Shown here: positions 43,568 through 53,530 of the stretch, piece by piece
Layout: every line of letters begins with the position of its first letter
Position numbering within the stretch: the stretch's first letter is position 1
NCBI RefSeq assembly: GCF_028830055.1
Contig: NZ_CP101655.1
Coordinates: 5,413,976 to 5,477,975, forward strand
Reading direction: 5' to 3'
Length of the DNA: 64,000 bases
Origin: Pseudomonas serboccidentalis
Lineage (GTDB): Bacteria; Pseudomonadota; Gammaproteobacteria; Pseudomonadales; Pseudomonadaceae
Program-made: the position numbers and the translations under genes
The notes under the pieces: generated by a model
Database searches by the model: none
The model's input: the letters and a program-made list of their open reading frames with translations, nothing else
Told to the model about the DNA's origin: nothing

Positions 43568-44128
43568 ATGTCGCACGTCATCTTCTCCTCTCGTTTGAGC
43601 CTGGCAACCCTGGGCCTGTCGGCCGCGTTGCTGGCCAGTCCGTTTGCTTCTGCCGAATCGGCCTTGATCACACCGCAGAGCCTGATTGTCGATCAGAGTC
43701 TGCCCAAGGCCCAACGAGAGGCGATGGAGTTGGCGGCGCGGCGTTACGGCAGTTTCTGGAACAGTGGGGAAGAGGCCCTGGCCACGGCAGCCTTGTCGCC
43801 GCAGTTTGTCGACAAGACCCCGCCCGAAGGTCGGGTGCAGGGGCCGACCGGGCCGTTGCTGGCGTCGAAGTTCTTTCGCACGGCGGTGCCGGACCTGAGC
43901 TGCGAGATCGAGCAAATGATCATCGCCGGTGACCGCGTGGTGGTGCATCTGCACTTTCGCGGCCACTTCAACGGCACGTTCAAGGCTCTCAAAGGGCAGG
44001 GCCAGCGTGTAGACTTCCGGGCAACCGATATCTATCAGATCGACAACGGTCGCATCGCGGCCAATTGGCATATCGAAGACAACATCAGCCTGATGGCGCA
44101 ACTGCAAGCGCAGCCGCCGGCCAGCTGA
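43568..44128 (+). CDS. exported SnoaL-like (NTF2-fold) protein
   Basis: A 186-residue protein with a signal peptide (SLATLGLSAALLASPFASA). The mature part has the SnoaL/NTF2 pattern: a helix with REAMELAARRYGSFWNSGEEALATAALSPQFVDKTPPEG, then GPTGPLLASKFFRTAVPDLSCEIEQMIIAGDRVVVHLHFRGHF and DIYQIDNGRIAANWHIEDNISLMAQL. Such proteins may be cyclases, isomerases or ligand binders; no substrate can be named. It lies 25 bases before dsbB, so the two may be co-transcribed. Confidence 0.8.
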   Translation: MSHVIFSSRLSLATLGLSAALLASPFASAESALITPQSLIVDQSLPKAQREAMELAARRYGSFWNSGEEALATAALSPQFVDKTPPEGRVQGPTGPLLASKFFRTAVPDLSCEIEQMIIAGDRVVVHLHFRGHFNGTFKALKGQGQRVDFRATDIYQIDNGRIAANWHIEDNISLMAQLQAQPPAS

Positions 44129-44153
44129 ACCATGGACATACAAGGGAAACGCG

Positions 44154-44663
44154 ATGAGCGAGGAAACGATTCGACTGGGGCGTGAGCGGCGCTTTCTGGT
44201 GCTGCTGGGCATTATCTGCCTGGCGTTGATTGGTGGCGCGCTGTACATGCAGATCGTGCTGGGCGAGGCGCCATGCCCGCTGTGCATTCTGCAGCGTTAT
44301 GCATTGCTGCTGATCGCGCTGTTCGCCTTCATTGGCGCGGCCATGCGCACCCGGCGCAGCATCACGGTGTTCGAAGTGCTGGTGGTGATCTGCGCGATCG
44401 CCGGTGCCGGCGTCGCCGGGCATCACGTTTACACCCAGTTCTATCCGGCGGTGAGCTGCGGCATCGATGTGTTGCAGCCGATTGTCGATGACCTGCCGCT
44501 GGCGAAGATCTTCCCGCTGGGCTTCCAGGTCGACGGTTTCTGCTCGACGCCGTATCCGCCGATCCTCGGTCTGTCGCTGGCGCAATGGGCGCTGGTGGCG
44601 TTCGTGCTGGTGGTGATCCTGGTGCCGCTGCTGACCTCGCGTAACCGAAAAGCCCTGCGCTGA
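44154..44663 (+). CDS. dsbB: disulfide bond formation protein DsbB
   Basis: A 169-residue inner-membrane quinone reductase that reoxidises DsbA. Four membrane helices can be seen. The first periplasmic loop has the CPLC pair (Cys41, Cys44) next to the quinone-site Arg48, and the second loop has Cys102 and Cys130. This is the complete set of four essential cysteines. It is followed by a strong terminator. Pseudomonas often carries two DsbB paralogs; which one this is cannot be told here. Confidence 0.93.
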   Translation: MSEETIRLGRERRFLVLLGIICLALIGGALYMQIVLGEAPCPLCILQRYALLLIALFAFIGAAMRTRRSITVFEVLVVICAIAGAGVAGHHVYTQFYPAVSCGIDVLQPIVDDLPLAKIFPLGFQVDGFCSTPYPPILGLSLAQWALVAFVLVVILVPLLTSRNRKALR

Positions 44664-44693
44664 ATCAACTCTTCGGCTGATTGGCCGATACAG

Positions 44694-44733
44694 AAAACGC
44701 CCCGATTTGCGGATCAGCCGATCGGGGCGTTTT
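44694..44733 (+). terminator. Rho-independent terminator after dsbB
   Basis: AAAACGCCCCGAT (44694-44706) pairs exactly with ATCGGGGCGTTTT (44721-44733) around a 14-base loop. A-T flanks at both ends would let it act in both directions. Confidence 0.88.
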
Positions 44734-45501
44734 GCATTTCAGAGTGTTTGTGAAATCACCGTGACGGACGGCAATAGAGAGTGCGGCAGGTGTGCGACAT
44801 GTTGTCACACGCGCCGTGTCGCAGGGCATTTCGCCGACGCGGATTGCTGCGCTGTTACAAAAAAGGATTGGTCTGATTCGGCATTTTTCTGGTTTTGCAC
44901 GCGTGTGCCAGAGCAGGCAGTTTTAACAAGCGCTGGCAGATGGCCAGAGGCCTTGGAATATCGGGCTTTGCGCCGTTTTGGATCTGGGAAAAAGCCTTCG
45001 GAGCTGTCTGAACTGAGGTGGATAGACCTACGTTTTTTGGTGTTTTTGTTGAGAATCGATTTCGATAACATGGGTCACTTTTGCAAAAACGGTGATGGAT
45101 TGTTGCTCTGAGCGATAAAAATTATTTCGGGATAAGACATGGTGTATAGGGCGCTACCTATCTACAATCGCCCGCACTGAATTCCCGGCACTGTTCAGCC
45201 TTTATTAAGGAACTTTTTAATAAGGCGCTGCGCAGGAAGTCGGGTGTCGAGGGGCCGAAAGGCTGCGAGACACCCAGGTGTCGGTGCCTTCCAACTTTCC
45301 GCACCAAATGGAATTGGTCTGTAACAAGGCCTTTGACCACGAATTCGAATAAGAACTGACCGCTGTCCCAGGTTTTGTCGAGCGTCTGACGCGCGACGGG
45401 CGGCCCTTATTCAATCCAAAGAAAATGCCAACCCTTGGCAGGGTGAAGTGTTGGCGATCAAAACCCAACTGCATTGCGCAAGCTGCTTTAGAGGTCGTGA
45501 G
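44734..45501. other. long cyo upstream region without a supported gene
   Basis: About 770 bases separate the dsbB terminator from cyoA. A frame of up to 134 codons (44707-45111) starts inside the terminator and has Cys/Arg-rich composition unlike the neighbours, so I reject it. An inverted repeat CCTTTATTAA (45199-45208) / TTAATAAGG (45217-45225) is the clearest element. The region is richer in A+T than the genes and probably carries promoter and regulator sites for the oxidase operon. Confidence 0.6.
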
Positions 45502-46443
45502 ATGAGTAAAAACAGGTACCCCAGATTACTAGGCCTAGTGCCGCTGCTCGGCACGTTGTTGCTGGGAGGCTGCAACATGACCCTGCTCAATCCAACGGGC
45601 CAGGTCGGCCTGGAACAGCGCAACCTGATCATCACCGCCACGCTGCTGATGCTGTTGGTCGTTGTGCCGGTTATCGTCATGACCTTCCTGTTCGCCTGGA
45701 AGTACCGCGCATCCAACAAAGATGCCGTCTACACCCCGAAATGGTCGCACTCGACCAAAATCGAAGTGGCAGTCTGGACCATCCCGGTCCTGATCATCGT
45801 TGCCCTGGGTTACATCACCTACATTTCGACCCACAAGCTGGACCCGTATCGTCCGATCGAGTCTGACGTCAAGCCTGTGACCATCGAAGTGGTCGCGCTG
45901 GACTGGAAGTGGCTGTTCATCTACCCGGAACAAGGCATTGCCACGGTCAACAAGATCGTGTTCCCGGCGCACACCCCGGTCAATTTCCGGATTACTTCCG
46001 ACGCCGTGATGAACTCGTTCTTCATCCCGGGCCTGGGCGGCCAGATCTACGCGATGGCGGGCATGACCACCAAGCTGCACCTGATCGCTGACCGCAACGC
46101 TGAAATGGACGGTATCTCCGCCAACTACAGCGGCGCTGGTTTCACCGGTATGAAATTCAAAGCGATCGCAACTTCTCAGGAAGATTTCGACGCCTGGGTA
46201 AGTGAAGTCAAAAAGGCACCTAAACAGCTTGAACAAGCTGAATACGCAGCCCTTGCCAAGCCAAGCCAGAACAATCCAGTCGAGCTCTACTCCTCGGTCA
46301 CGCCGAACCTGTTCCAGACCATCGTCGACAAGTACGAAGGCATGAAACCGGGCAAGCCGCTGAAGCACGAGAAGAAAGAGAAAGAAGTGGCGGCAACGGA
46401 CATGGACTCGAATTCGCATTCAGCTGCCGGGGCAGAGGAGTAA
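45502..46443 (+). CDS. cyoA: cytochrome bo3 ubiquinol oxidase subunit II
   Basis: A 313-residue lipoprotein with lipobox LLGGC (Cys24), two membrane helices and a periplasmic cupredoxin-like domain (VEVVALDWKWLFIYPEQGIATVNK, SFFIPGLGGQIYAMAGMTTKLHL). It lacks the CuA-binding residues, as expected for a quinol oxidase. The C-terminus has a Lys/Glu-rich tail. GAGG seven bases upstream supports the ATG at 45502. First gene of the cyoABCDE operon. Confidence 0.96.
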   Translation: MSKNRYPRLLGLVPLLGTLLLGGCNMTLLNPTGQVGLEQRNLIITATLLMLLVVVPVIVMTFLFAWKYRASNKDAVYTPKWSHSTKIEVAVWTIPVLIIVALGYITYISTHKLDPYRPIESDVKPVTIEVVALDWKWLFIYPEQGIATVNKIVFPAHTPVNFRITSDAVMNSFFIPGLGGQIYAMAGMTTKLHLIADRNAEMDGISANYSGAGFTGMKFKAIATSQEDFDAWVSEVKKAPKQLEQAEYAALAKPSQNNPVELYSSVTPNLFQTIVDKYEGMKPGKPLKHEKKEKEVAATDMDSNSHSAAGAEE

Positions 46444-46446
46444 ACG

Positions 46447-48474
46447 ATGTTTGGTAAATTAAGTTGGGAAGCGATCCCTTTCCACGAGCCGATTGTCATG
46501 GTGACCATCTCCATGATCGCGCTCGGTGGTCTGGCGTTGTTCGCTGCAATCACCTACTTCAAGAAGTGGACGTACTTGTGGACCGAGTGGCTGACGTCGG
46601 TCGACCACAAGAAAATCGGCGTGATGTACATCGTCGTTGCCATGGTCATGCTGCTGCGTGGCTTTGCCGACGCCATCATGATGCGTACCCAGTTGGCCAT
46701 GGCCACCGAGGGTTCGCCTGGCTACCTGCCACCTGAACACTATGACCAGATCTTCACCGCTCACGGTGTGATCATGATCATCTTCATGGCGATGCCATTC
46801 TTCACCGGCCTGATGAACCTTGCAGTGCCGCTGCAGATCGGCGCGCGTGACGTTGCCTTCCCGTTCCTGAACTCCCTGAGCTTCTGGCTGCTGGTGTCCG
46901 GCGTTGTGCTGATCAACCTGTCCCTGGGCGTCGGCGAATTCGCCAAGACCGGTTGGGTTGCCTATCCGCCGCTGTCGGGTCTGCAATACAGCCCTGGCGT
47001 GGGTATGGACTACTACATCTGGGCGCTACAGCTATCCGGGTTAGGTACGACGCTGACGGGGGTCAACTTCCTGGCGACCGTGCTGAAAATGCGTACCCCT
47101 GGCATGAAGCTGATGGACATGCCGATCTTCACCTGGACCTGCACCTGGGCTAACGTCCTGATCGTGGCTTCGTTCCCGATCCTGACCGCTACCCTGGCAC
47201 TGCTGACCCTCGACCGTTACATGGATTTCCACATTTTCACCAATGAACTTGGTGGCAATCCGATGATGTACGTCAACCTGTTCTGGGCCTGGGGCCACCC
47301 TGAGGTTTACATCCTGATCCTGCCGGCATTCGGCATCTTCTCGGAAGTGATCTCGGCATTCACCGGCAAGAAACTGTTCGGCCACCACTCGATGATCTAC
47401 GCTTCGGGCGCGATCTCGGTACTGGGCTTCATGGTTTGGCTGCACCACTTCTTCACCATGGGTTCGGGTGCCAGCGTCAACGCCTTCTTCGGTCTGGCGA
47501 CGATGCTGATTTCCATCCCGACGGGTGTGAAGCTGTTCAACTGGCTGTTCACCATCTACCAGGGCCGTCTGCGCTTCACCAGCCAGGTGATGTGGACCCT
47601 GGGCTTCATGGTGACCTTCGCCATCGGCGGCATGACCGGCGTACTGCTGGCCATCCCGGGTGCTGACTTCGTTCTGCACAACAGCCTGTTCGTGATCGCG
47701 CACTTCCACAACGTGATCATCGGCGGTGCGGTATTCGGCTACATCGCAGGTTTCGGCTTCTACTTCCCGAAAGCGTTCGGCTTCAAGCTGCACGAAGGCT
47801 GGGGTAAAGCAGCGTTCTGGTTCTGGATCTCGGGCTTCTTCGTCGCGTTCATGCCGCTCTATGCACTGGGCTTCATGGGCATGACCCGTCGTCTGAACGC
47901 CACCACCAACCCTGAGTGGGTACCGTACCTGTACGTTGCCATGTTCGGTGCGGTGATGATCGCTGTCGGTATCGCCTGCCAACTGATCCAGCTGTACGTC
48001 AGTGTGCGTGACCGCAAGAAGCCAGAGAACGTTTGCGATCACGGTGACCCGTGGAATGGCCACACTCTGGAATGGTCGACCTCGTCGCCACCTCCGTTCT
48101 ACAACTTCGCTGTGCTGCCTAAGGCTGACTGCATCGACCCGTTCACCGAAGCCAAGGAAAACGGTACCGCGTACCAGGCTCCGGCCAAGTACGAGCCGAT
48201 CCACATGCCGAACAACACCGCCACTGGCGTGGTGATGGGCGCACTGCTGACCGTCTTCGGTTTCGCGATGATCTGGCACATCTGGTGGTTGGCGATCGCC
48301 AGCCTGGCCGGCACTGTCATCTACTTCGTGATCCACGCGGCACGTGACGACCAGGGCTATATGGTTCCGGTTGAAACGATCGAACGCATCGAAGCCGAGC
48401 AGCACAAGCGTCTGGTCGCGGCAGGGAAAATCCCGGCCAATGCCACCCGTGTAACCTCGTTGGAACAGGCTTAA
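46447..48474 (+). CDS. cyoB: cytochrome bo3 ubiquinol oxidase subunit I
   Basis: This 675-residue catalytic haem-copper oxidase subunit has about 15 membrane helices. It binds haem b, haem o3 and Cu[14 protein letters not shown] carries the CuB His and the cross-linked Tyr. FGHHSMIYA and [12 protein letters not shown] hold the other metal and haem His residues. It reduces O2 to water with ubiquinol and pumps protons. It follows cyoA after 3 bases. Confidence 0.98.
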   Translation: MFGKLSWEAIPFHEPIVMVTISMIALGGLALFAAITYFKKWTYLWTEWLTSVDHKKIGVMYIVVAMVMLLRGFADAIMMRTQLAMATEGSPGYLPPEHYDQIFTAHGVIMIIFMAMPFFTGLMNLAVPLQIGARDVAFPFLNSLSFWLLVSGVVLINLSLGVGEFAKTGWVAYPPLSGLQYSPGVGMDYYIWALQLSGLGTTLTGVNFLATVLKMRTPGMKLMDMPIFTWTCTWANVLIVASFPILTATLALLTLDRYMDFHIFTNELGGNPMMYVNLFWAWGHPEVYILILPAFGIFSEVISAFTGKKLFGHHSMIYASGAISVLGFMVWLHHFFTMGSGASVNAFFGLATMLISIPTGVKLFNWLFTIYQGRLRFTSQVMWTLGFMVTFAIGGMTGVLLAIPGADFVLHNSLFVIAHFHNVIIGGAVFGYIAGFGFYFPKAFGFKLHEGWGKAAFWFWISGFFVAFMPLYALGFMGMTRRLNATTNPEWVPYLYVAMFGAVMIAVGIACQLIQLYVSVRDRKKPENVCDHGDPWNGHTLEWSTSSPPPFYNFAVLPKADCIDPFTEAKENGTAYQAPAKYEPIHMPNNTATGVVMGALLTVFGFAMIWHIWWLAIASLAGTVIYFVIHAARDDQGYMVPVETIERIEAEQHKRLVAAGKIPANATRVTSLEQA

Positions 48475-48477
48475 ACC

Positions 48478-49101
48478 ATGTCGAACTTAGTGACCAATGT
48501 TGGACACGCCCATGGTGACCATGGGCACGATGACCATCACCACGACTCGGGCGAGATGACCGTATACGGTTTCTGGCTCTACCTGATGACCGACTGCATT
48601 CTGTTTGCGTCGATCTTCGCGGTGTACGCAGTACTGGTAAACAACGTCGCCGGTGGCCCGTCGGGCCACGACATCTTCGAGCTGCCATACGTGCTGGGCG
48701 AAACCGCTCTGCTGTTGTTCAGTTCGATCACCTACGGCTTCGCCATGCTGGCGTTGTACAAAGGTAAAAAGCAGCAGGTTCTGGGCTGGTTGTTCATGAC
48801 CTTCCTGCTCGGCGCAGGCTTCATCGCCATGGAGATCAACGAGTTCCACCTGCTGATCTCCGAGGGCTTCGGTCCTAGCCGTTCGGGCTTCCTGTCGGCG
48901 TTCTTCACCCTGGTCGGTACCCACGGTCTGCACGTATCCGCGGGTCTGATCTGGATGGGCATCATGATGTACCAGGTCAACAAGCACGGCCTGACGGCGA
49001 CCAACAAGACCCGTCTGAGCTGCCTGAGCCTGTTCTGGCACTTCCTGGACGTGGTGTGGATCTGCGTATTCACCGTTGTTTACCTGATGGGGACTCTGTA
49101 A
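48478..49101 (+). CDS. cyoC: cytochrome bo3 ubiquinol oxidase subunit III
   Basis: A 207-residue membrane protein with five helices and a His/Asp-rich N-terminus ([17 protein letters not shown]). The conserved [18 protein letters not shown] and [15 protein letters not shown] segments identify subunit III. The TAA shares one base with the cyoD ATG. Confidence 0.96.
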   Translation: MSNLVTNVGHAHGDHGHDDHHHDSGEMTVYGFWLYLMTDCILFASIFAVYAVLVNNVAGGPSGHDIFELPYVLGETALLLFSSITYGFAMLALYKGKKQQVLGWLFMTFLLGAGFIAMEINEFHLLISEGFGPSRSGFLSAFFTLVGTHGLHVSAGLIWMGIMMYQVNKHGLTATNKTRLSCLSLFWHFLDVVWICVFTVVYLMGTL

Positions 49102-49436
49102 TGGCTAATGCACACTCCCATGACAGCCATGATGCTGGCCACGGCAGCGTAAAGTCGTACGCCATCGGCTTCATCCTGTCGGTGATCCTGACTGCCATCC
49201 CGTTCGGCCTGGTGATGTTCCCGACCTTGCCGAAGTCGACCACGCTGGCAATCGTCCTGCTGTTCGCGGTAATCCAGGTGATCGTTCACCTGTACTACTT
49301 CCTGCACCTGGACCGTTCGATTGCACAACGTAACAACGTGATCGCGTTTGTCTTTACGGCCATCGTGATCCTGCTGCTGGTTGGCCTGTCGCTGTGGATC
49401 ATGTTCAGCATCCACACGTACATGATGGCGAAGTGA
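49101..49436 (+). CDS. cyoD: cytochrome bo3 ubiquinol oxidase subunit IV
   Basis: A 111-residue protein with a His-rich start ([16 protein letters not shown]) and three membrane helices, including [17 protein letters not shown]. Subunit IV assists assembly of the CuB site. Start at the ATG overlapping the cyoC stop (TAATG). Confidence 0.95.
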   Translation: MANAHSHDSHDAGHGSVKSYAIGFILSVILTAIPFGLVMFPTLPKSTTLAIVLLFAVIQVIVHLYYFLHLDRSIAQRNNVIAFVFTAIVILLLVGLSLWIMFSIHTYMMAK

Positions 49437-49446
49437 GGTAGACCCG

Positions 49447-50334
49447 ATGTCGCTCAAGCACTTTATCCAAATCACCAAACCGGGGATCATTTTCGGTAAC
49501 GTGCTTTCTGTGGCAGGCGGGTTCTTCCTGGCCTCGAAAGGGCATGTAGATCTGGCGGTGTTCCTGGCCGCCATGATCGGCACATCCCTGGTTGTGGCCT
49601 CCGGTTGCGTGTTCAACAACTGCATCGACCGCGACATCGACCTGAAGATGGAACGCACCAAGAACCGGGTGCTGGTCCAGGGCTTGATCTCCCTGAAACT
49701 GGCCCTGGTCTACGCGACCATCCTGGGTGTTCTCGGCGTTGCCTTGTTGTACAAGGTGGCCAACCCGTTGGCCGCCCTGTTCGCGGTAATCGGCTTCATC
49801 ATCTACGTCGGCTTCTACAGCCTGTACCTCAAGCGCAAGTCGGTTCACGGCACGCTGGTGGGCAGTCTGTCGGGCGCCATGCCGCCAGTGATCGGTTACG
49901 TTGCCGTAACCAACAGCTTCGACATGGCCGCACTGACCCTGCTGGTGATGTTCAGCCTGTGGCAGATGCCGCATTCCTACGCCATCGCGATCTTCCGCTT
50001 CAACGACTACCTGGCCGCATCGATTCCGGTGTTGCCCGTCAAGCGCGGAATCGAAGTGGCCAAGAAGCACATCCTGCTCTACATCCTGGCGTTCCTCGTG
50101 GCGACCTTGATGCTGACCTTCAGCGGTTACGCTGGCATGAGCTACCTCGCCGTTGCCGCGGCCATGGGCATGTACTGGTTGTACATGGCCTGGACCGGCT
50201 ACAAGGCGGTGGATGACACGGTCTGGGCACGCAAGCTGTTCGTGTTCTCGATCTTCACCATCACCGCACTGAGCGTCATGATGTCCCTGGACTTCAAGGT
50301 GCCGGCCGAGCTGCTGCTGACGTACGCGCCGTAA
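49447..50334 (+). CDS. cyoE: protohaem IX farnesyltransferase (haem O synthase)
   Basis: A 295-residue UbiA-type prenyltransferase with about nine membrane helices. The Mg-prenyl-diphosphate site is [18 protein letters not shown], and [28 protein letters not shown] is a family signature. It makes haem O for the CyoB active site. Last gene of the operon, followed by a terminator. Confidence 0.97.
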   Translation: MSLKHFIQITKPGIIFGNVLSVAGGFFLASKGHVDLAVFLAAMIGTSLVVASGCVFNNCIDRDIDLKMERTKNRVLVQGLISLKLALVYATILGVLGVALLYKVANPLAALFAVIGFIIYVGFYSLYLKRKSVHGTLVGSLSGAMPPVIGYVAVTNSFDMAALTLLVMFSLWQMPHSYAIAIFRFNDYLAASIPVLPVKRGIEVAKKHILLYILAFLVATLMLTFSGYAGMSYLAVAAAMGMYWLYMAWTGYKAVDDTVWARKLFVFSIFTITALSVMMSLDFKVPAELLLTYAP

Positions 50335-50351
50335 GGCTGGATGGCTTCAAG

Positions 50352-50388
50352 AAAAACCCCGCACATTGAGAGATGTGCGGGGTTTTTT
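50352..50388 (+). terminator. Rho-independent terminator after cyoE
   Basis: AAAAACCCCGCACAT (50352-50366) pairs with ATGTGCGGGGTTTTTT (50373-50388) around a 6-base loop, 17 bases after cyoE. Confidence 0.92.
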
Positions 50389-50420
50389 GTTGGGTGAATT
50401 ATGCTGAATCGAGGTGACAC

Positions 50421-50482
50421 CATCGCGAGCAGGGGATTTGTGAACGACGCCAATCAAATGTGTGGGAGCCTGCTCGCGATGG
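50421..50482. repeat. paired inverted repeat, family C (left arm degenerate)
   Basis: CATCGCGAGCAGG at 50421 and CCTGCTCGCGATGG ending at 50482 are inverted. The left arm loses the repeat after AGCAGG, while the right arm (TGTGGGAGCCTGCTCGCGAT) is complete. Confidence 0.75.
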
Positions 50483-50629
50483 CGTGCGCCGCCGATTTCG
50501 AAGGTTGCGGAGTACTGTCAAAACACCTAGATTTGGATCCAACCTTCAGTGGTAGCGCCATGCCATTCCCTCGGCGTTCAACTGTTCTACTCCACGATAC
50601 TGCTTGCATAGATCAAGAGGCTGGGCGAA

Positions 50630-51121
50630 ATGACTGAGAGGATGACCTGTGATGAACGCTTCATTGCCCTGGCAGAAGAGCTGAACTACGACATCTATGG
50701 CGAGAACACCGCCGGCGGCAATTACGCGCCGCTGATCCGCCATCGCGATGAGTTGTACATCAGCGGCATGGTGCCACGGGTCAATGGCAGGATTCTGTAT
50801 CCCGGTCGTGTGGGGCTGGAGTTGACGCTCAAGGATGCTCAGGCCGCTGCGAGCATCAGTGCCATGCGTTGCCTGGCGCTGATCGTCGATGCGGTAGGGT
50901 CGCTGGACAAGATTCGGGCGTTGTTGCGGGTCACGGTGTATGTGAAGTCCACCCCGGACTTTGTTGACCTGAGCGAGGTGGCCAACGGTGCGTCGGACGT
51001 GTTCAGCCATGTGCTCGGTGACGCTGGCCGACACACCCGCACCACGGTCGGTGTGTATCAGTTGCCGAAGAACGCGGCAATCGAGGTCGACATGATCGTT
51101 GCGGTGCAGCCGGAAGCCTGA
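50630..51121 (+). CDS. RidA/YjgF-family protein
   Basis: A 163-residue protein of the RidA superfamily. The matching fold elements are LYISGMVPRVNGRILYPGRVG, DAQAAASISAMRCLALI and RHTRTTVGVYQLPKNAAIEVDMIVAV. Family members hydrolyse reactive enamine/imine intermediates. The catalytic Arg of true RidA proteins (in the RxxxGVxxLP region) seems replaced here by TTVGVYQLP preceded by Arg-His-Thr-Arg, so the activity is uncertain. GAGG upstream of the ATG at 50630 supports the start. It has its own terminator and so is a single-gene unit. Confidence 0.85.
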   Translation: MTERMTCDERFIALAEELNYDIYGENTAGGNYAPLIRHRDELYISGMVPRVNGRILYPGRVGLELTLKDAQAAASISAMRCLALIVDAVGSLDKIRALLRVTVYVKSTPDFVDLSEVANGASDVFSHVLGDAGRHTRTTVGVYQLPKNAAIEVDMIVAVQPEA

Positions 51122-51138
51122 CGCCCGCGCCGCCCGAC

Positions 51139-51176
51139 AAAAAGCCCCGCCTGAACCTCAGAGCGGGGCTTTTTTT
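51139..51176. terminator. bidirectional terminator between converging genes
   Basis: AAAAAGCCCCGC (51139-51150) pairs with GCGGGGCTTTTTTT (51163-51176). With A and T tracts on both sides it should serve both the RidA gene (plus) and the minus-strand gene that ends 13 bases further on. Confidence 0.9.
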
Positions 51177-51188
51177 CTGCGCCGGGGC

Positions 51189-51890
51189 TTACTGCGCGGC
51201 GATGCTGTAGCCATCGAACGCGGTCTGCTGTTGCAGGGCGGTGATGATGTTCTTGCGGTTGATCGCGTGTTCGGTGCCGGCGTTGTCGACGAAGGTTTCG
51301 CCGTCCAGCTCGGCTTCTTCGCCTTCACCGACGAAGCTGAAACCGAGGAACTCCAGCGCTTCACGGTCAACGTTCAAGCGCGAACGTGGCGTGCGCAGGG
51401 GCAGGGTCACGCTGGTGCCGTCCTTGCTGATGGTGAAGATTTCGAGTTCCTTCTTCTTGGCAGCCTTGCCCTTGCCGCCGCTCGGGTTGCTGATCGCCTG
51501 ATGGGTCTGGTTCAGCACTTTGAGGGCCAGGCCGTAGACGATTTCCTGGAACGCCGGATCGTCCTTGAAGCTGGACAGGATGCGGCCGATCGAGAACTTG
51601 CTGCTCAGGTCTTCCAGGGCGGCGACGTCGGCGGCTTCCGCGTCCTTCAGGCGCTTGAGTTCGCCCATCAGCTCGTAGGCCTTGTCGTCATCGAAGCTGT
51701 CGTGCGCCTGACGGATCGCGGCGCGCAGCTCGCGGATCTGGTCGCTTTCGCGGGTCGACTGGAAAGCATCCAGCACCATCTCGCTGATGATTTTGGCTTG
51801 TGGAAGGTGTTGTGAAAGATTGATGGAGTTTTCGTATTCCGCTTTGGACGATTCGGTGACTACGGATTCAGCGGTGTTGAAATCGGACAT
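51189..51890 (-). CDS. conserved hypothetical protein, acidic and helical
   Basis: A 233-residue soluble protein without signal peptide or membrane segment. The first 120 residues look helical and charged (IRELRAAIRQAHDSFDDDKAYELMGELKRLKDAEAADVAALEDL). A Lys-rich linker (GGKGKAAKKKE) follows near 145, and the C-terminal part has beta-like FTISKDGTSVTLPLRTPRS and the ending HAINRKNIITALQQQTAFDGYSI. I do not recognise the family. It has a terminator at its 3' end; the start at 51890 lacks a strong ribosome binding site but has no better alternative. Confidence 0.72.
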   Translation of the reverse strand: MSDFNTAESVVTESSKAEYENSINLSQHLPQAKIISEMVLDAFQSTRESDQIRELRAAIRQAHDSFDDDKAYELMGELKRLKDAEAADVAALEDLSSKFSIGRILSSFKDDPAFQEIVYGLALKVLNQTHQAISNPSGGKGKAAKKKELEIFTISKDGTSVTLPLRTPRSRLNVDREALEFLGFSFVGEGEEAELDGETFVDNAGTEHAINRKNIITALQQQTAFDGYSIAAQ

Positions 51891-52009
51891 TGAAATTTCA
51901 CTACTTTTTTAACTTGAGTGGAGATGAGAAAGCGCGAGGTCTTTTTCAGGCCGGTTAATTTAGGGGAGCGGGGCTGTGTTGTCACGGAGCAACAGGCCGG
52001 CGGTGCGGA

Positions 52010-53530
52010 TTATTTGTCCGGCGTGTCCGAATTCATCGAGCGCATCATCCACTGTTCAGCGGTTTGCTGATCGGTCGGCAACGAGAAGCGAAAAGTCGCG
52101 CCGCGCCCCGCGACATCCAGCAGCTGAATCTCACGCCCGTGCAATTGCAGGATGCGATGCACGATGCGCAGCCCCAATCCACCGTCGCGCCGCGCCCCGC
52201 CGATATTGAATGGCCGCAGGAACAGACCTTCGCGCAACTGGGGTGCGATGCCGGGGCCGGTGTCGCTGACCGTCACTTCGACCAAGGCGCCACGGGGCTT
52301 CAAATCCAGCTCAATCTCGCCGCCCTGAGGGGTATGGCGCAAGGCGTTGTCCACCAGGTTGGTCAGCACCCGCTCGATCAGCCCGAGGTCGGTGCAGACG
52401 GTCGGCAGGTTCGGCACGAAACTGGCCTTGAGTTCGACGTGGCGGGCTTCGGCGGCCAGTTCGAACTTCTGGAAGATGTCCTGCAGCAGATCGATCAGGG
52501 AGAAGCGCTCCAATACCGGCTGCACAAAACCGTGTTCCAGGCGCACCAGTTCCAGCAGCGATTGCGCCAACCCGCCGACCTTGCGGCTTTGATCGAGGGC
52601 GATACCCAGATAACGCCGGCGTTCTTCGGCGGTGAGTGTGGCGTCCTTGAGTGACAGGGTTTCCAGATAGCCGTGCAGCGAAGCCAGCGGCGTGCGCAGG
52701 TCATGGGAGATGTTCGCCACCAGCTCGCGGCGCTCCTGATCCTGGCGGGTCAGCGAGCGCCATTGCTCACCGAGACGGTTTTGCATCTGCCGGAAGGCGC
52801 TATCGAGTACGGCGATTTCATCCGGGTCAGCGCTTTTATCCACAGCGGTGGAAGGGGCAGGCAGCGGTTGCGGCGCACCGTCGATGTCGAAGCGGCTGAC
52901 AGTCTCGGTCAGCCGACGTAACGGACGGGTGATCAGGTTGAATGCCGTGAGGCCGGCAATCAGGCACAGCAGCGCGACCAGGGCGATGGACAGCAGAGCC
53001 GTATTGAGTGCGGCGCTGGTGGCACCGCGTTCGGCATAACGATCGTGTTCTTCACTGAGCAGCACCACGTACAGATAGCCGGCCGGTTTGCCGTTGACCC
53101 GCAACGGCGCGGCACTGAACACCTTGCGCCCGTCGACGCTGCGCGGGTCATCGCCGAGGATCGGCAGCGGCTGGTCATTGAGCAGCCGGCGGATTGGCGC
53201 CAGATCGACTGTCTCCCGACGCAGCCGTCCCTGCGGCGCCGCGTTGCCGACAATCCGCCCCTCAGGGTCGAGCAGGTACACCTCGACGCTCGGGTTGACC
53301 AGCATCAGCTTGCTGAACAGCTCGCGCACGGCACCGGGCATCAGGCCGTTGCTGTCCATCAGCACCGTGTCATGGGCGATGTGCTGCGCCAGATCCCGAG
53401 ACAGACCTTGCACCACTTCCAGCTCATGCATCTTGCTCGAGCGCACCTGCAGCCATGCCGAGGTGCCGCAGCACACCAGCAGCAACACGGCGAACACCAG
53501 TGACAGGCGCTGCGACAGGGTCAGTTTCAT
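52010..53530 (-). CDS. sensor histidine kinase next to the msr-dipZ genes
   Basis: A 506-residue kinase: membrane helix (LVFAVLLLVCCGTSAWL), periplasmic domain of about 140 residues (40-180), second helix (LLSIALVALLCLIAGLTAFNLI), HAMP, HisKA with box RELVANISHDLRTPLASL, and HATPase with NLVDNALRHTPQGG, DTGPGIA and GLGLRIVHRIL. The kinase catalytic motifs are complete. Its start overlaps the response-regulator stop by 4 bases. The signal is unknown; divergence from the methionine-sulfoxide repair genes suggests oxidative stress in the envelope. Confidence 0.92.
   Translation of the reverse strand: MKLTLSQRLSLVFAVLLLVCCGTSAWLQVRSSKMHELEVVQGLSRDLAQHIAHDTVLMDSNGLMPGAVRELFSKLMLVNPSVEVYLLDPEGRIVGNAAPQGRLRRETVDLAPIRRLLNDQPLPILGDDPRSVDGRKVFSAAPLRVNGKPAGYLYVVLLSEEHDRYAERGATSAALNTALLSIALVALLCLIAGLTAFNLITRPLRRLTETVSRFDIDGAPQPLPAPSTAVDKSADPDEIAVLDSAFRQMQNRLGEQWRSLTRQDQERRELVANISHDLRTPLASLHGYLETLSLKDATLTAEERRRYLGIALDQSRKVGGLAQSLLELVRLEHGFVQPVLERFSLIDLLQDIFQKFELAAEARHVELKASFVPNLPTVCTDLGLIERVLTNLVDNALRHTPQGGEIELDLKPRGALVEVTVSDTGPGIAPQLREGLFLRPFNIGGARRDGGLGLRIVHRILQLHGREIQLLDVAGRGATFRFSLPTDQQTAEQWMMRSMNSDTPDK

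Noticed and set aside
44707..45111. 134-codon frame upstream of cyoA
   Set aside because: It starts inside the dsbB terminator hairpin, has no ribosome binding site, and has an unusual Cys/Arg/Trp composition with no family resemblance.
50401..50637. 78-codon frame between the cyoE terminator and the RidA-family gene
   Set aside because: It starts next to the terminator, reads through a family C repeat and has no ribosome binding site or family.
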